The notes under the pieces are model-generated. The model was given only the letters and a program-made list of their open reading frames with translations, had not been told where the DNA came from and made no database searches. A stretch of 64,000 bases of DNA. Origin: Panagrolaimus kolymaensis (Eukaryota; Nematoda; Chromadorea; Rhabditida; Panagrolaimidae). Each line of letters starts with the position of its first letter. The stretch's first letter is position 1. Where the stretch lies: assembly GCA_028622995.1 (NCBI GenBank), contig JAJQJQ010000022.1:1116001-1180000 (forward strand), in the 5' to 3' direction. The translations under genes and the position numbers were made by a program. This document shows positions 51,901-63,121 of the stretch, one piece after another.

Positions 51901-53494
51901 GTGCTCGAAAACAAGCGACATCCGGAAGACGAATGAATGAATGACTGACTCCGCTCTTCTAAGAAATGTGATAAAAAAAAATAAAGCATGCAAGTCAATG
52001 TCCCAAATATGGCAGCGAGGAACAATTATCAGGTGGCAATGAAAAAATTGAATGAATTTGATAAGATAAAATGTGTACATATAATTTTTTCATGATATAA
52101 ACTTTCATGAGTGTGCATCATTGAAAAAAAAAATCAGTAAAAATGAGAAAAGTATAAAAAGCGTAAAGAATAAAAATGAACGAATGCAGGCAGCAACCGA
52201 GAGAGAAGAGAAAAAGAAATAACATTGAAAACACAGTTCTTTGATGCAATGAAAAAAATTACAGATATGAAAAATTAGAGAAGCAAAAATTTACCAAGAA
52301 TAAGGACTTTCAATAAATTAAGAACCCCATTTTATAATATTTATATTTACAAGGTTAAGAATTTTTTTAAATATTATCGTGAAATAAAATTCAAAATTTA
52401 AATGGATTTTTTATATCTATTTGCCATTATAAAATTAAATAACTTACACGGATTGTCTCAAAGTTTGTCCAACAGCAGCTTCAAGCTTTTCAATGCATTG
52501 TAAAGTTCTTGCAGAATCAATAACATTACTATCAAAATTTAATTCTGAAATAATATTTTTCAACTTCATTCTTCGCCAATGTTTCTTTAACAATGGAAAA
52601 CTTTGCCAAAAAATGTTCCGTTTTAAAATTAAGTATTTAATACTCTTTAGATAAATAATATATGGCCCGGTGAATTTATGTACATATTTTCAAGACGTCA
52701 AATAAAAAAATAATAAGCCCGTTCGCTATCAGCTGTTTTTTTATTACTCCTTTTAGGGGAATGGAATTTATTTACGAGTTTTTTTTTGATCGACAAAGAA
52801 TTTACTTCAAACTTTTTTTGAGGTCAACAAGAAATAAAACAATTTTTGCAATAAAAAAATAATTTGCAAAAAATTGATAAGCATGGTTGTGGAATGAAAT
52901 GGTCTCATAGAATTATAGTTTTAAGGATTGTTTAAAGGGAGTGTCTCAGCAAACGAGAAAACTTCCTTACGACGAGCCCCGCTCATAATTTTTTTCCTAG
53001 CGCGAAAATCGTCTTTTTTACGTGCAAAGTTGTTTCAGAAATTTCTAGAAGAAAAAACGAGCGGGGCTCGCTGTAAGGATGTTTTCTCGTTTGCTGAGAC
53101 ACTCCCTTTAAATTATGTTACATTGAAAATATAAAAATACAAACCTTTAACAGAATGAACCAATTGACTAGCGGGAATTAAAACTTGTGAAGTTTTAAAT
53201 ATTGGATATCGAACGAGTAAATCTCGAACCGATTGAGAAACCATGGATAAAGCTGCATGAACTATAACGCATCTTGATTCTCCATCGGGAATATATGAAT
53301 TTGTATCAAGTGAAACTCGAAGTCGATTTGAATGCTCAGCAAATAATTCGATATCATTTAATAGAGAATCGGTTAACTAAAAAATCAATAACAAAAATTT
53401 TCTTCAAAGTCGCAAATTTAGGAAAAAAGAGATTTACCAAATCTTCAAAATCAGGATCAATACCCAAATCAATTGACGAACAACTGGATGACAT
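33925..53494 (-). CDS. spv-1: F-BAR/C1/RhoGAP protein, SPV-1 type
   Basis: A Rho GTPase-activating protein related to C. elegans SPV-1 and vertebrate ARHGAP29/GMIP/HMHA1. The F-BAR domain senses membrane curvature and the RhoGAP domain switches off RHO-1. Sixteen exons join in phase: 53494-53438, 53376-53145, 52544-52448, 50280-50205, 48512-48281, 44928-44714, 44655-44467, 44170-43976, 43854-43777, 36628-36105, 36054-35760, 35705-35499, 35445-35134, 35084-34979, 34924-34323, 34161-33925, about 1217 residues. F-BAR is exons 6-9 (SRYCQLVISFYNQRLRLENE...). C1 is exon 11, with its His/Cys zinc ligands. RhoGAP is exons 12-13, with the arginine finger in GLYRTCG and NLAVVITPSLI. The rest is disordered Ser/Asn-rich linker. 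Introns reach 7.1 kb. An alternative first exon lies at 51753-51107. Confidence 0.9.
34694..34747 (-). other. possible 54-nt in-frame intron inside the last large SPV-1 exon
   Basis: GTAAGC at the 5' end and TTTTTTAG at the 3' end frame 54 bases with no stop codon. Removal or retention both keep phase. If retained it adds 18 residues including KKECNLCQTFLA. Removal is the likelier default, given the consensus ends and typical minimal intron size here. Confidence 0.55.
36629..43776 (-). other. spv-1: 7.1-kb SPV-1 intron
   Basis: The largest intron in the window. It is dominated by runs of 5-10 A or T, and all open frames are low-complexity (Phe, Lys, Asn) with no coding character. The one clear structure is the hairpin at 40443-40641. 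No nested gene is supported. Confidence 0.6.
40443..40641. repeat. 93-bp near-perfect inverted repeat (hairpin)
   Basis: Left arm 40443-40535 and right arm 40549-40641 are reverse complements over 93 bases with two mismatches, around a 13-base loop. Both outer ends are TTAAAGG. The arms are GC-richer than their surroundings (GGGGCTGGGAGGAA, GGGGCGGCGCGTGTTTGAAT). It lies in the 7.1-kb SPV-1 intron, so the pre-mRNA would fold into a long duplex. Confidence 0.95.
44929..48280 (-). other. spv-1: 3.4-kb SPV-1 intron
   Basis: AT-rich intron between the exon encoding ...STFQSRP and the first F-BAR exon. No coding-like frame is present, and A/T runs dominate. Confidence 0.55.
48688..48736. repeat. 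dyad element copy, GTAA...TTACTATC family
   Basis: Starts GAAAGTAAC and ends GGATTACTATCATTT around an AATATTTTTAAAAAA core, the pattern shared with many copies between 48 and 61 kb. Confidence 0.6.
49022..49130. repeat. two adjacent dyad element copies
   Basis: 49022-49074 runs from GATAATAGTAACAAA to TTTGTTACTATCAAC, a clear inverted repeat. 49080-49130 runs from GATGGTAATAA through TTGCAATATTTTTTC to TTGTTACTGTCATT. Confidence 0.65.
51107..51753 (-). CDS. spv-1: alternative first exon of the SPV-1-like gene
   Basis: Opens with tandem ATGs (51753, 51750), MMSNVNKESHHHDSN, and continues 215 codons of Ser/Asn/Asp-rich disordered sequence to a GTAAGG donor in phase 2. The common exon starting at 50280 accepts exactly phase 2. 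The upstream exon 52544-52448 also ends in phase 2 and can join the same acceptor. No usable acceptor precedes this exon, so it is best read as a second transcription start giving a different N-terminus, not a cassette exon. Confidence 0.7.
52931..53112. mobile_element. foldback MITE with 54-bp terminal inverted repeats
   Basis: Left arm 52931-52984 and right arm 53059-53112 are reverse complements over 54 bases with about three mismatches. Both ends read TTTAAAGGGAGTGTCTCAGC. The outermost TTTAAA contains TTAA, so a TTAA target duplication is possible but cannot be told apart from the palindromic end. The central 74 bases hold CTAG near each side. There is no coding capacity. It lies in an intron of the SPV-1-like gene. 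Confidence 0.88.
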
Positions 53495-54892
53495 GATTTT
53501 TTTGTTGTTATTTATTTTTTAAGGCACTACTGCAACTTTTTTTTTCAACAGTATATTAATATCTTTTCAAATGCCTTTCACCAAATTTAAATAAATAATA
53601 AATAAAAGTTCGCAAAATTGATTGGTTTTTTTTTGCAAATTTAATTTTCACAAAAGTTTGAAACAATTTTTTTCTTTGATTCTTCTTTTTTTCTGAATTA
53701 AAACTTCTGTTTTCTGCTTTTTTTGGAGACGGGTTTAACTTTAAAATTTATCAATTTTAATAGAATAATAAAATATCAATAATGAAAGCTCCGATTGAAA
53801 AAGCATCGAAGTTTTGAAAAAAAAATATTGGACGAAGAAATTTGCTAAAATTAGCCATCAAAAAATTATTTTTAAAGAAACAAAAAAAGTTTTGTTTTTC
53901 ATTTTCACGCGTCAAAGAAAGGCATCTCGACAAAATAAAAAATAAATAAAATAAATGAGGGCAATTTTGAGGGTGGCGGGGAATGGCTCGAAAAAAGAGG
54001 AAAAAATGGATGAATCAAACACACAAACGTCAAGAAAAAGAGAATATAAAAAAAGATTAAGGAACATGAAATGTAGGGAAAGGAGGGTTCTGCGAATCGA
54101 GAAAATAAGGATCAAAGAATTTTGAAGTGAAAATACCAACAACAACAAACTATGAAAAATCCATGTAAAAAAGGCGCATTTTTTCCAAGCTAAAAATAAG
54201 CTGCAAAGAAAGAAGAAAAAAAAACAAATAAAAGCTTCCAAAAAAAATTGCAAACAAAAAATGAATGAATAAAAAAAACTTGACGAACATGGTTGAAAAA
54301 AAAAATAATTTGAAAAAATGCAAGAAGAAGCAATTGATAATTTTTTTTGTTGTTGCAAAAATCCCATAAAATAAGTCTTTGCATTTTTAAGAAAAGAAAA
54401 AACTTTAAAAGTCCTATTTCGCAATTATTTTTAGCAAAAGTCAGAGTTCAAGAAATGGAATAAGGAAAGAAAGAGGAGATAAGAAAAAATAAATAAATAC
54501 AAAATCTATATCTTTTTGTTTTATTTTTCTTGTCAATGTCAAAATTCTTACACTTTGACATTTATTTTTTGTCGCATGTTAAAAAGACATTTATTTAATA
54601 AACAAAAATATTTTTTCTTTCTTTTTTTACAACCCCTTTTGGGAAAATAGATAAGTATTTTACATATGTAACTCCTTTAGAGCCGATGAGAAACCAAATA
54701 TGTAATTGAAGTGCGGCGCGGCTGAGAAACCTTTGGTCTTCAAGAGTCTGGGGTTTCCCCCAAATGGATTAATGACGAAATAAAAGGTTATAATTAAAAC
54801 TGACGCTGTTGAAAGACGTTATTCTTTTATCTCATTAAAAAATGATAGGAGTAATAGAAAAAAGACGATAAATATCAAATTCATGTTATTCT

Positions 54893-54945
54893 CGTTGACA
54901 ATAACCAAAAAATAACAATAATTCTAAAAAATTGTTTACTATCAT
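54893..54945. repeat. dyad element copy
   Basis: GTTGACAATAACC...AACAATAATTCTAAAAAATT, then TTTACTATCATT, matching the family core and right end. Confidence 0.5.
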
Positions 54946-55423
54946 TACAACTATTAAAAATGGAATAAAAAAATAGATGGCTAAAGAAACGAATAAAATA
55001 ATATTAAAACTAATGTTGTGGTTTTTTTTTCTTACATATCTCATCTCATTTGAATTGGTGATATGAATGAATGTATTTATAAAAAAGCCTCAAACAAAAA
55101 ATGCTAAACAAAAAAGAAAGAAAGAATAACTTGTTGAAGACACATTTGTGCTTTAATTTGATTAAATAAAAAAGAAAAGAAAAATGCTATAATAAAAAAT
55201 GGACGCCTTCATAGATTTTTTAAAATAGGAAACCAACCAATGGCTTTGGTTTTTTTTGCATTTAGGTTTGGTTGAATGGGTTTCATTATGAGCCATGGAG
55301 AAAAAAAGAGATAATAGAAAGCCATGGTGGAAGAATTTATTAATATTATTAAACATAATTAAGAAGGAAGGAAAGAATAAGAAAGAAAAATAAATCGATT
55401 TGCCAAGTTTATAATAATGTAAT

Positions 55424-55472
55424 TGATAATAACCAGATTTTAACAATACTTTTAAAAAATTTGCTTACTATC
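55424..55472. repeat. dyad element copy
   Basis: GATAATAACC, then TTTTAACAATACTTTTAAAA, then GCTTACTATC. Left end, core and right end are all present. Confidence 0.6.
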
Positions 55473-55797
55473 TTACTTTTTTATAGAAATTTTGAAAGCA
55501 ATCGATAAACAAGCCATTTTTACTAATTAAATCTTTGAAGTTAGTCATTCATAAAAAAAATAAATAGATGATTAGTATCAAAGTCAAATTTTTCCTTCGC
55601 CCTTCAAAAAAAAAAGAATGAATGAAAAAAGAAATGAAACAAATTTTGGATAACATCTTGACGCTTTTTTTTCACTTTGATACCATTTTATTATTATTTA
55701 AAGTGACTTTTTTGGATTAAATTTTTTTCAAAACAACGCGAAAATAATAAAAACAAAAAACAATGCCAAAATAATTTTTGATGATTACGAAAAAATG

Positions 55798-55844
55798 AAA
55801 GTAATCAAGTTTTGGCAATACTCTTTCCAAGTTTTTTACTCTCC
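55798..55844. repeat. dyad element copy
   Basis: AGTAATCAAGTTTTGGCAAT, then ACTCTTTCCAAG, then TTTTACTCTCC. The left end and core are close to the copy at 60547. Confidence 0.55.
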
Positions 55845-56509
55845 AATAATTCACTCTAACTGAAAATCACTGAAACTCAAAATAGGTTACAAAATTTTTT
55901 GTTCGATTTTTAAAAAAATACTCAAATTTTACAATAAAAATTATTCAAAATTCAACCGATTTTCCTCGAAAAAAAAAACATTAAAATTTACGTTATCGTT
56001 CGCGCGCAATCAAACAACATCAACAAACCCGAATAAAAACCTTTCTTGCTTTTTTCAAATAAAATCACTTTTTTTTCTTGCCTTTTTTTAAACACAAACA
56101 CACCGTCAACCTCAGTAGAATTTGAAAAACTGGTCCAATGAGTGTACTTTTTTTTTTTTGAAAACTTCTTGAAGCGTTTACGGAAGCTTTCCCTTTTTTG
56201 TTGTTGTTGCGGAGGGAGGAGGAACTGAGTGGTTTTACACCAATAAATTTACAGAAGCGGTTTTTTGTTTGTTTGTTATTGGTTTGAAACTTATGTTTAT
56301 ATGAGTTTAAAATTTGGTGGAAACGAAAAAATAAGTGGCAAAGGTCATAAAAGCAGCAAGCAATTGAGTGAGTTAATAATGATTTCAGAATAGCCTTGAA
56401 AAAAAATTTAAGAGGAAAAGTGGGAGGTAGAAGAAGGTTAATTGAAGAATAAAAAAAATCGCTTTTATTTTTTGAAAAATTTTAAAAATAAGTTTTAGAA
56501 AATAATAAA

Positions 56510-56560
56510 GAGAGTAACAAAAATTTGAAAATATTTTACACAATTTGATTACTCTCATCT
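56510..56560. repeat. dyad element copy
   Basis: GAGAGTAACAAAAATTTGAA, then AATATTTTACAC, then TTGATTACTCTCATC. GAGAGTAA and TTACTCTC form a matched inverted pair. Confidence 0.6.
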
Positions 56561-57059
56561 CATAGACTTGTGACGAACGAAAGCACCGTAACTCCAGAAT
56601 ATAACATATTTCGTCACATGTAAAAAAATTGCTCAATAACCACTCTTTTTTTAAACTCATTAAATAGTCTGAAAAAAATATCCATTATCGAATCTCATGT
56701 GATAATGGCAGCGGGCCATTATTTATTTATTTTCACACTTAATTTTCCATTTGCCAAAAATTGGGAAGGCCATTTATTATAAAAGCACGCTTATAAAATT
56801 ACTTTTACTTCTTCTTTTTTTTGCTCATGAACTTTATTTAACTGATCAGTCATTAATTGTTTTTTATTTTGTTGCAAAAAAAAAAAGGGAAGCGCTTAAT
56901 TACTTTTTGTTTCTTTTCTTTTTCAGCCTCAAATTTGGAGCCAAAAATAAAGAAAGAAAAAATATGCAAAGAATTCAAACTTCTTCGTTTGAACTTTGAA
57001 AAGGTAAAGTTTGTGACTTTTATTTTTAATTAGGTCTGATGATTCAATAAAAGTGAGCA

Positions 57060-57160
57060 CGAGAGTAATCAAATAATAGCAATATCGTGGTAATTTTTAT
57101 TGCTATCTGTGATAGTAATCGAAAATTAACAATAATTTTAGAAAAAGTAATTACTATCAT
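57060..57160. repeat. two adjacent dyad element copies
   Basis: 57060-57108 begins AGAGTAATCAAATAATAGCAA. 57111-57160 runs GATAGTAATCGAAAATTAAC, then AATAATTTTAGAAAAAG, then TAATTACTATCATTT, with perfectly matched 8-base ends GATAGTAA and TTACTATC. Confidence 0.7.
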
Positions 57161-57751
57161 TTTTAATATAATAGTAAACCAATAATTTTCTAACGAAAAT
57201 TGACAACAAAAATATTTTAAAAATTTCATTCAACTTTTTTTTCCAAAAAATGATTCATACAGTTCCGTTTCAAAAATAAATATTTGTTAAAAAAAATCAT
57301 GAAATAAAGGCGAAAAACAAACTTTTGACTTTTTGAGTCACATTTGATTTTCTTCTTTTTCTTCCTTAAAAATTTTTTTCCACAGAAATTTTAAATGAGG
57401 TCAATCTGTTCGGGCAATTTTAAGCTTAACTCCAAGGTCGAACAATGGGAAATTCTATATAATCTTTTCAAATTTTTGTGTCAATTACACACGCAAAAAA
57501 AGAAGGGTTTGGAACGGTTTCTTTTTTTTTTCGAAGAAAAAAAGTTATTGTTATGGATTTTATGGATTAAAAAAAAGTCGAAGGAAATTGAAGAGTTAGA
57601 AAGAAAAACATTAGAATTCAACGAACGGGCTTTTTCAAACAACAAGGGCGGCATTTGGGTCATAACACATAAGGAAAAAAATAAAATAAAAGTAATTAAG
57701 TTTTAATAATAATCAGTTAAAATGTATTACTATCACAAGGAGAGACAGAGC

Positions 57752-57788
57752 TTTGACAATACTTTCCAAAAGATGATTACTATCATTT
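57752..57788. repeat. partial dyad element copy
   Basis: TTTGACAATACTTTCCAAAA, then GATGATTACTATCATTT. Core and right end only; another right end TTACTATC lies at about 57727. Confidence 0.5.
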
Positions 57789-58854
57789 ATATAAAAAAAG
57801 AGAGTTATAATGATCTCATGTTAGACTCAATCGAAGTATTGAAAATGACAAATTTTGTTCAAGAATTCGTGAAAAAAAATAAACAAACAAATTAACCAAA
57901 AATGGATAATTCAAAGAAATAACAATGAAAGTAAAAAAAACATTTGCAAAAGCATTTACTGTCTTTTTGGGTAGCAACTATTTTATGAGAATAAATTACA
58001 AAAACATGTTACTATTACGAACAAGAAAAAATCTCAGAAAAGCTTATGAAAAAGAAGAAATCAGAAATTACAAAACGTAAAAGAACAAGAAAGAAAGAAA
58101 AACGGTATTACTCATATTTTTTTACTCGCCATTTCGGACGACGAGTCAGTCTTTTCCGTTTTCCCATGATTCAAAAAAACATCCCCGTGATCAAAAATAT
58201 TTTCTTTCTTTTTTTCAAGAAAAATAATTCAAAACATTATTTATTAAAAGTGCAATATTTTTCACAAAAATAAGAATTACTCGCATTTTTTTTTAAAGAG
58301 TTTAAAAACAATAACGGAAAAATAAAATCTTTTAAAACAAAAAAAAACATTTCATTATTTTTTGATTGGATTTAAAAAATCCCATGCAAAACCAGATTTT
58401 TTCTTTGGAAGGGAAGAAATCATGTTTTCAATGTGTTCAAAAAAGAAGGAAAAAAAGTGATAATGTGATTAATATGCAAAACAAACGCATTTTTACGTTG
58501 TTTTAATTTTTGAAAATAAAATAAAATTTTATGGTAACTGGAAACAAAAAATTTTTTTACTCTTCTAAAACAAGAAAAATGAGTGGATGGATGGATGATT
58601 TGCGATCCATGAACGTGAGAGAAGAGTTTTTTTTATGGGCAAATAAATGAATGAAGGATGTGAGAGAGATAAGATAGGAGGAAAATTTGCAATTAAGAAA
58701 ATGTTGCATTAAATTTATTTGGAAGAAGACTAAACGAGTTGAAAAATGATTTTGGGATCTGGAATGACAAATTTTAGATGCACAACTTTAAAAGAGCAAT
58801 TTCAAAAAAAGACCTCAAAAATCTACTAGAGAGTGATGAAAAAAAATCAAAGAA

Positions 58855-59015
58855 TTGTTTAAAAACGTTTACTATCTTTTGAAGGATAGTAACACAACAC
58901 TCGAGAATTACTTTCACAAATATGTTACTATCACCGAAATAAATTTAATTTACGTGATTTTACAGATAGTAATGAAAATGAGGCAATAAAATCAAGAATG
59001 TCATTACTATGTATT
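58855..59015. repeat. cluster of dyad element ends
   Basis: GTTTACTATC, GGATAGTAACAC, GTTACTATCACC, GATAGTAATGAAAA and CATTACTATG follow one another within 160 bases, apparently two or three degraded copies. Confidence 0.5.
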
Positions 59016-60546
59016 AAAAATTCCATTCAAGACTCTATAAAAATAATTGACTTTCCCCACGCATTTTTCAATCAAAAAAAAATAACATCAAGAAAAAAAT
59101 AATTTAAAAAAAGGCGAACCAGTTATTTTCTTCTTGAAGTTGCTAGAAATTCTGATGACAAGAAAATTTAAAAAAACGGACACACACATATATATTTTTT
59201 TGATTTTGATTTCTTCCTTTCATCATCGCCCAAAAAAATTAAACATGCGAGAATGTGGACGCCTTAAAGGTCGACCAGTTTTCCCGGCTCCCACACAATC
59301 TCTAACTTCCCATAAAAAAAATTCACTTTCTTTTTTCTTTTTTTTGTTGGTATGTTTCAAATCGGTTTAAAAATAAAAATAAAAATATGTATGATTTTTG
59401 ACGTGTTTTGACATTAAAAAAAATCATGCAGACAAAAACATTTTAAAATAAAAAAAGTTTTTTTGCATAACAATAAAAAAAAAGAAAAGAAAATTGGAAC
59501 ATGATGAATTTTTGAATGGGATTAAAAAGATTTATATTAAGCATTAAAAAGAGTTTAGACTAAAAATATTAAACGAGGATATAAAAAAATTTGGGAGGAT
59601 AAGTGAAATTGAATAATTTATGATTTTTCCTAAAAAAAGAAAAAATGAAAGTCGAAAGAATAAAATTATCAATAGCGAACTTCTGATATCGAAATTTTTA
59701 AAAACCTGTTGGAAATTTTTTTTATTTAGTTATTGGATTGAAAAATAGTTGTTATAAATTTCAAAAGACAGTAACGAAGAAATGCCAAATATTGTAAAAT
59801 AAAAGTTATTATCAATATTAGTAATACAAATGTCACGATAACTATTAAAAATCGGGTGTTATCACAAAAATTATAAGAAAATTTTAGTTACCTTTTTAGC
59901 TCTTTTTAAAATTTGGTTCGGAGTTAAAATTTCATTTTTAATTGAGGACCTCCTCAAACTCCAAGAGCGTCTGACAAGAAAAAAAAAATGTGACTCATAA
60001 AACTTTATGAAACTTTTCCTCTTTTCTTTTACTTTCTCCAAAAAATAATTTTTTTGATTATTGAGCAAATTAAAATTCCTAACACTTCCCTTTTACATTA
60101 TTATATTTTTAATCTTTCTGAAACATTAAAAAACACATGAAATGAAAAAAAAAGGTTAATAAAGCGTTTGATGAAGTAAGAAAGTAATTAAAAGTGAGCA
60201 ATAAATTCCTAAAAAAAATGCTTACTTTCATTTATTTAATGAATAAATAAAAAAAATGTAAAAGTAATCGGAAGTATGGAATTAATCGAATTAATTAGAT
60301 TAGTATCACCTTAAAACACTTTGCATAAAAAACAAGTCTTTTTTGGTTTTTCTTATTTGTGTTATTTAGCAACGAAATTAAGGAAGGGGGAAATGATGAT
60401 GAAAGTAAACAAAATAATGCAATAAATGTGTTAATGAAGTTACTGTCAATATGAAAGAAAGTAAAACACAAAAATAAATTAAATTATAAACTTAGTAACT
60501 GAAACATAAAAAGTGAAAAGAAAAAAGAAATTTTAAAGATGAAATT

Positions 60547-60590
60547 ATAGTAATCAAAATTTGACAATATTTTTAGAAAGTGATATTGTC
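60547..60590. repeat. dyad element copy
   Basis: ATAGTAATCAAAATTTGACA, then ATATTTTTAGAAAG, then TGATATTGTC. This copy has the clearest core but a diverged right end. Confidence 0.55.
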
Positions 60591-63121
60591 AAGGAATGAT
60601 AGTATCAAAGCATTGTGGAAAAAGTGCTCATAAATTAATACTGTCAAAAGTTTGGAAAACGCTCAAAAAAAAATTAAAAAGATTTAAACCAGTTTAAAAT
60701 TTTGATAAACAATTTTTTCCACTAAAAAAACACCGAACTTCTCAGATAACAAAAAAATAAACCAGGTTATTTCTTTTCCTTTAAACAACAACAAAAAAAT
60801 TTGTCTTCTGATACTTAAAACTTTTTTTCGTACATATCTATTGTATATGAAATCAAGTCTCCAAAAAAACATAACCACTTGGGAAATCGACTCTTAAATG
60901 GGATGAAGAAATAAAAAGAAGAATAGCAATGCTTCTTCCTCTTTTGTCGTCATTTTTGTCAGAGATATTTGAAAGTCCATACTTTTTTTTATGACATAAG
61001 AGCGACGATGAACACTTGAAACAGCAGCAATGACTTTTTGTTACATACGACGACATTTCTGGTTGGTGGTCATCATTATCGTTGCAAAAACATAATTATT
61101 TCAACGAATTTAATAACAATACAACTGCGTTTGTGCAAGGATAAAAGCAACTTTTTTATTATAAAATAAATTAATAGAGTAAGCATTTTGGAGAATAATT
61201 GTTAGAAAATTATTACTTTCTACAAAATAAAAGAAAATAAGGTTTTTTTTCGAGAGAGAAAAATAAAAGTAAATTTCCTCAGAAATACCAAAATATAAAA
61301 AAACACAAAGATTAAGAAAGATTGTAAATTTTTTTTTAAATATTATCGTAAAAAAATAATTTCTATCACACATTTTCCAACAAAAAAAATTATTTCGGTT
61401 GGCAAAAGTTTTAAACTATTTTGTTTTTCACGAACAACGACAAAAAAAGTTTAAAACCCTTTTTAAAATAGCAAAAAGCCAAATGACCACTAACGCCCGT
61501 TGTTTGCTACTTTGAAAGAGGTATAGAATTGAGACTTGGTAGCGGCTGAGTGAAAGGTGGATGGATAAAGACGACAAACCACAAAACATGGAGCAGTTGT
61601 TTCAATTCGGGACAGATAAATAGATGAATTTAATGGTCACTCTACTCTCTCAAAATCAACTTATTTTCTGGAATGCTGCTGATTTTTTTTGCAAACAAAA
61701 GTGAAAGAGAAAATAATTGTTTACGGAAAAATCCATTTTTATATTTTTTTATTAAAGAAAAGGCTTCGTTTTATTGACAGTTGTTGGAACGGAAAAAAAA
61801 ATATTGGAAGACGTTTGAGTTTAATTTTTGAGATTGCCACTAAATTGGAGATGAAAGGCAGCTCTTATAGAAACAAAAACAAAGAACTTTTGGAATAAAA
61901 CTAAAAGGAAGGTGGTCAACGAAGAAAAAAATGCATTCCATAAAATAAAGAAGGTTGATAAATGAAGTGTTAGTTTTTATAGAAAAAATATATCCATTAG
62001 TAATGGGATCATCTGACTAGAGTGATAGGATGGTATTTAGATTTGATACAATTTGCAAACAAAAAATGGATATTGAGGAAGTCAAAATCTGAACGCGTTA
62101 TTTTAAAGCTAATTTTTTTAACTAAAAAAGGATTTTTTTTTAAAGTTTACTACGGTTGGCTCCATTTTAAATTTGATTGTTTTAAAATTATATTAGTTTT
62201 ATTTTCAAACAAAGAATTTCTTTATTTTTAAAACACCTAATGTTATTAACTTTTTGAAAAAGGAAGAAAACCGTAACATTTTCTGCAAAAAATAAATAAA
62301 TTTATTCTCACGTGAGAAAAAAAACTTCTGAATAAAATAATAAAATATTTCATTTTATTAACAAAACACAATATGTATCACACCTTTTTATTGAAAAAAA
62401 ACAAAACCATAACAAAATCAATTAATAAATATTTCACTCTTTATTATTTTTCGTATTTCAGCTGCTTGCTAGCTGATGTAAGGAAGGAAGTCGTCTACAA
62501 GAAAAAATAGAGCAAAAATATTTCCTTTTCTAAGAAGAAGAAAAAATGACTGCTTGAAAGTATCTCGAAGAAAAGGAAAGTTTTTGTTTACAAAAGAAAA
62601 ACACAAAAAGTTAATTGAAACTTGTCAAAAAATAAAAATGCAGACTGTCAAAAAATGAGAGGAAAATCCATAGTCGGGAAATTTAGCTTTTGTTGTATTT
62701 CCAAAGCCTTGAGATGCTTGATAGCAAAAAAAATGGTAATGCATCCTTTTCTCTAAAACATTTATTTCGTAAAGAAAAAATTGTGAACAATTTTACAAAA
62801 AAATTTTTGAACAAAACTTTGAATAAAAAAATGAATGAATTAAAAACAAAACAAAAAAAACATTATCGGCGACAATGAATCAAAGTTTGCTAACAAAAAA
62901 AAAAGACTTCTTCGTTTGTTTTTTATTTTTCTTTCGCATTTTTGGTGTCCATTTTTTTATGCATGCGTTTAAAAAGTTTGAGAAGTTTCACGGACCATCA
63001 AGTATTGTGTCATCCATCCTTTTGTTTGTGGGATTGTTTAAAAAAAAAGTAAACATGAATGTATGACTTATAAAAAACGTAAAAAAATAAAATTAATAGA
63101 TTTTTGAAAAAAATGATCAAC

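Noticed and set aside
52928..53134. 68-codon plus-strand ORF
   Set aside because: Lies entirely inside the foldback MITE, whose inverted structure explains it.
53912..54424. 170-codon minus-strand ORF, the longest in the gene-poor region
   Set aside because: Phe/Ser-rich composition typical of A/T runs read as protein; no splice sites, family or start context.
54660..54780. GC-richer patch considered as a tRNA or snRNA gene
   Set aside because: No cloverleaf with A and B boxes and no Sm site could be drawn.
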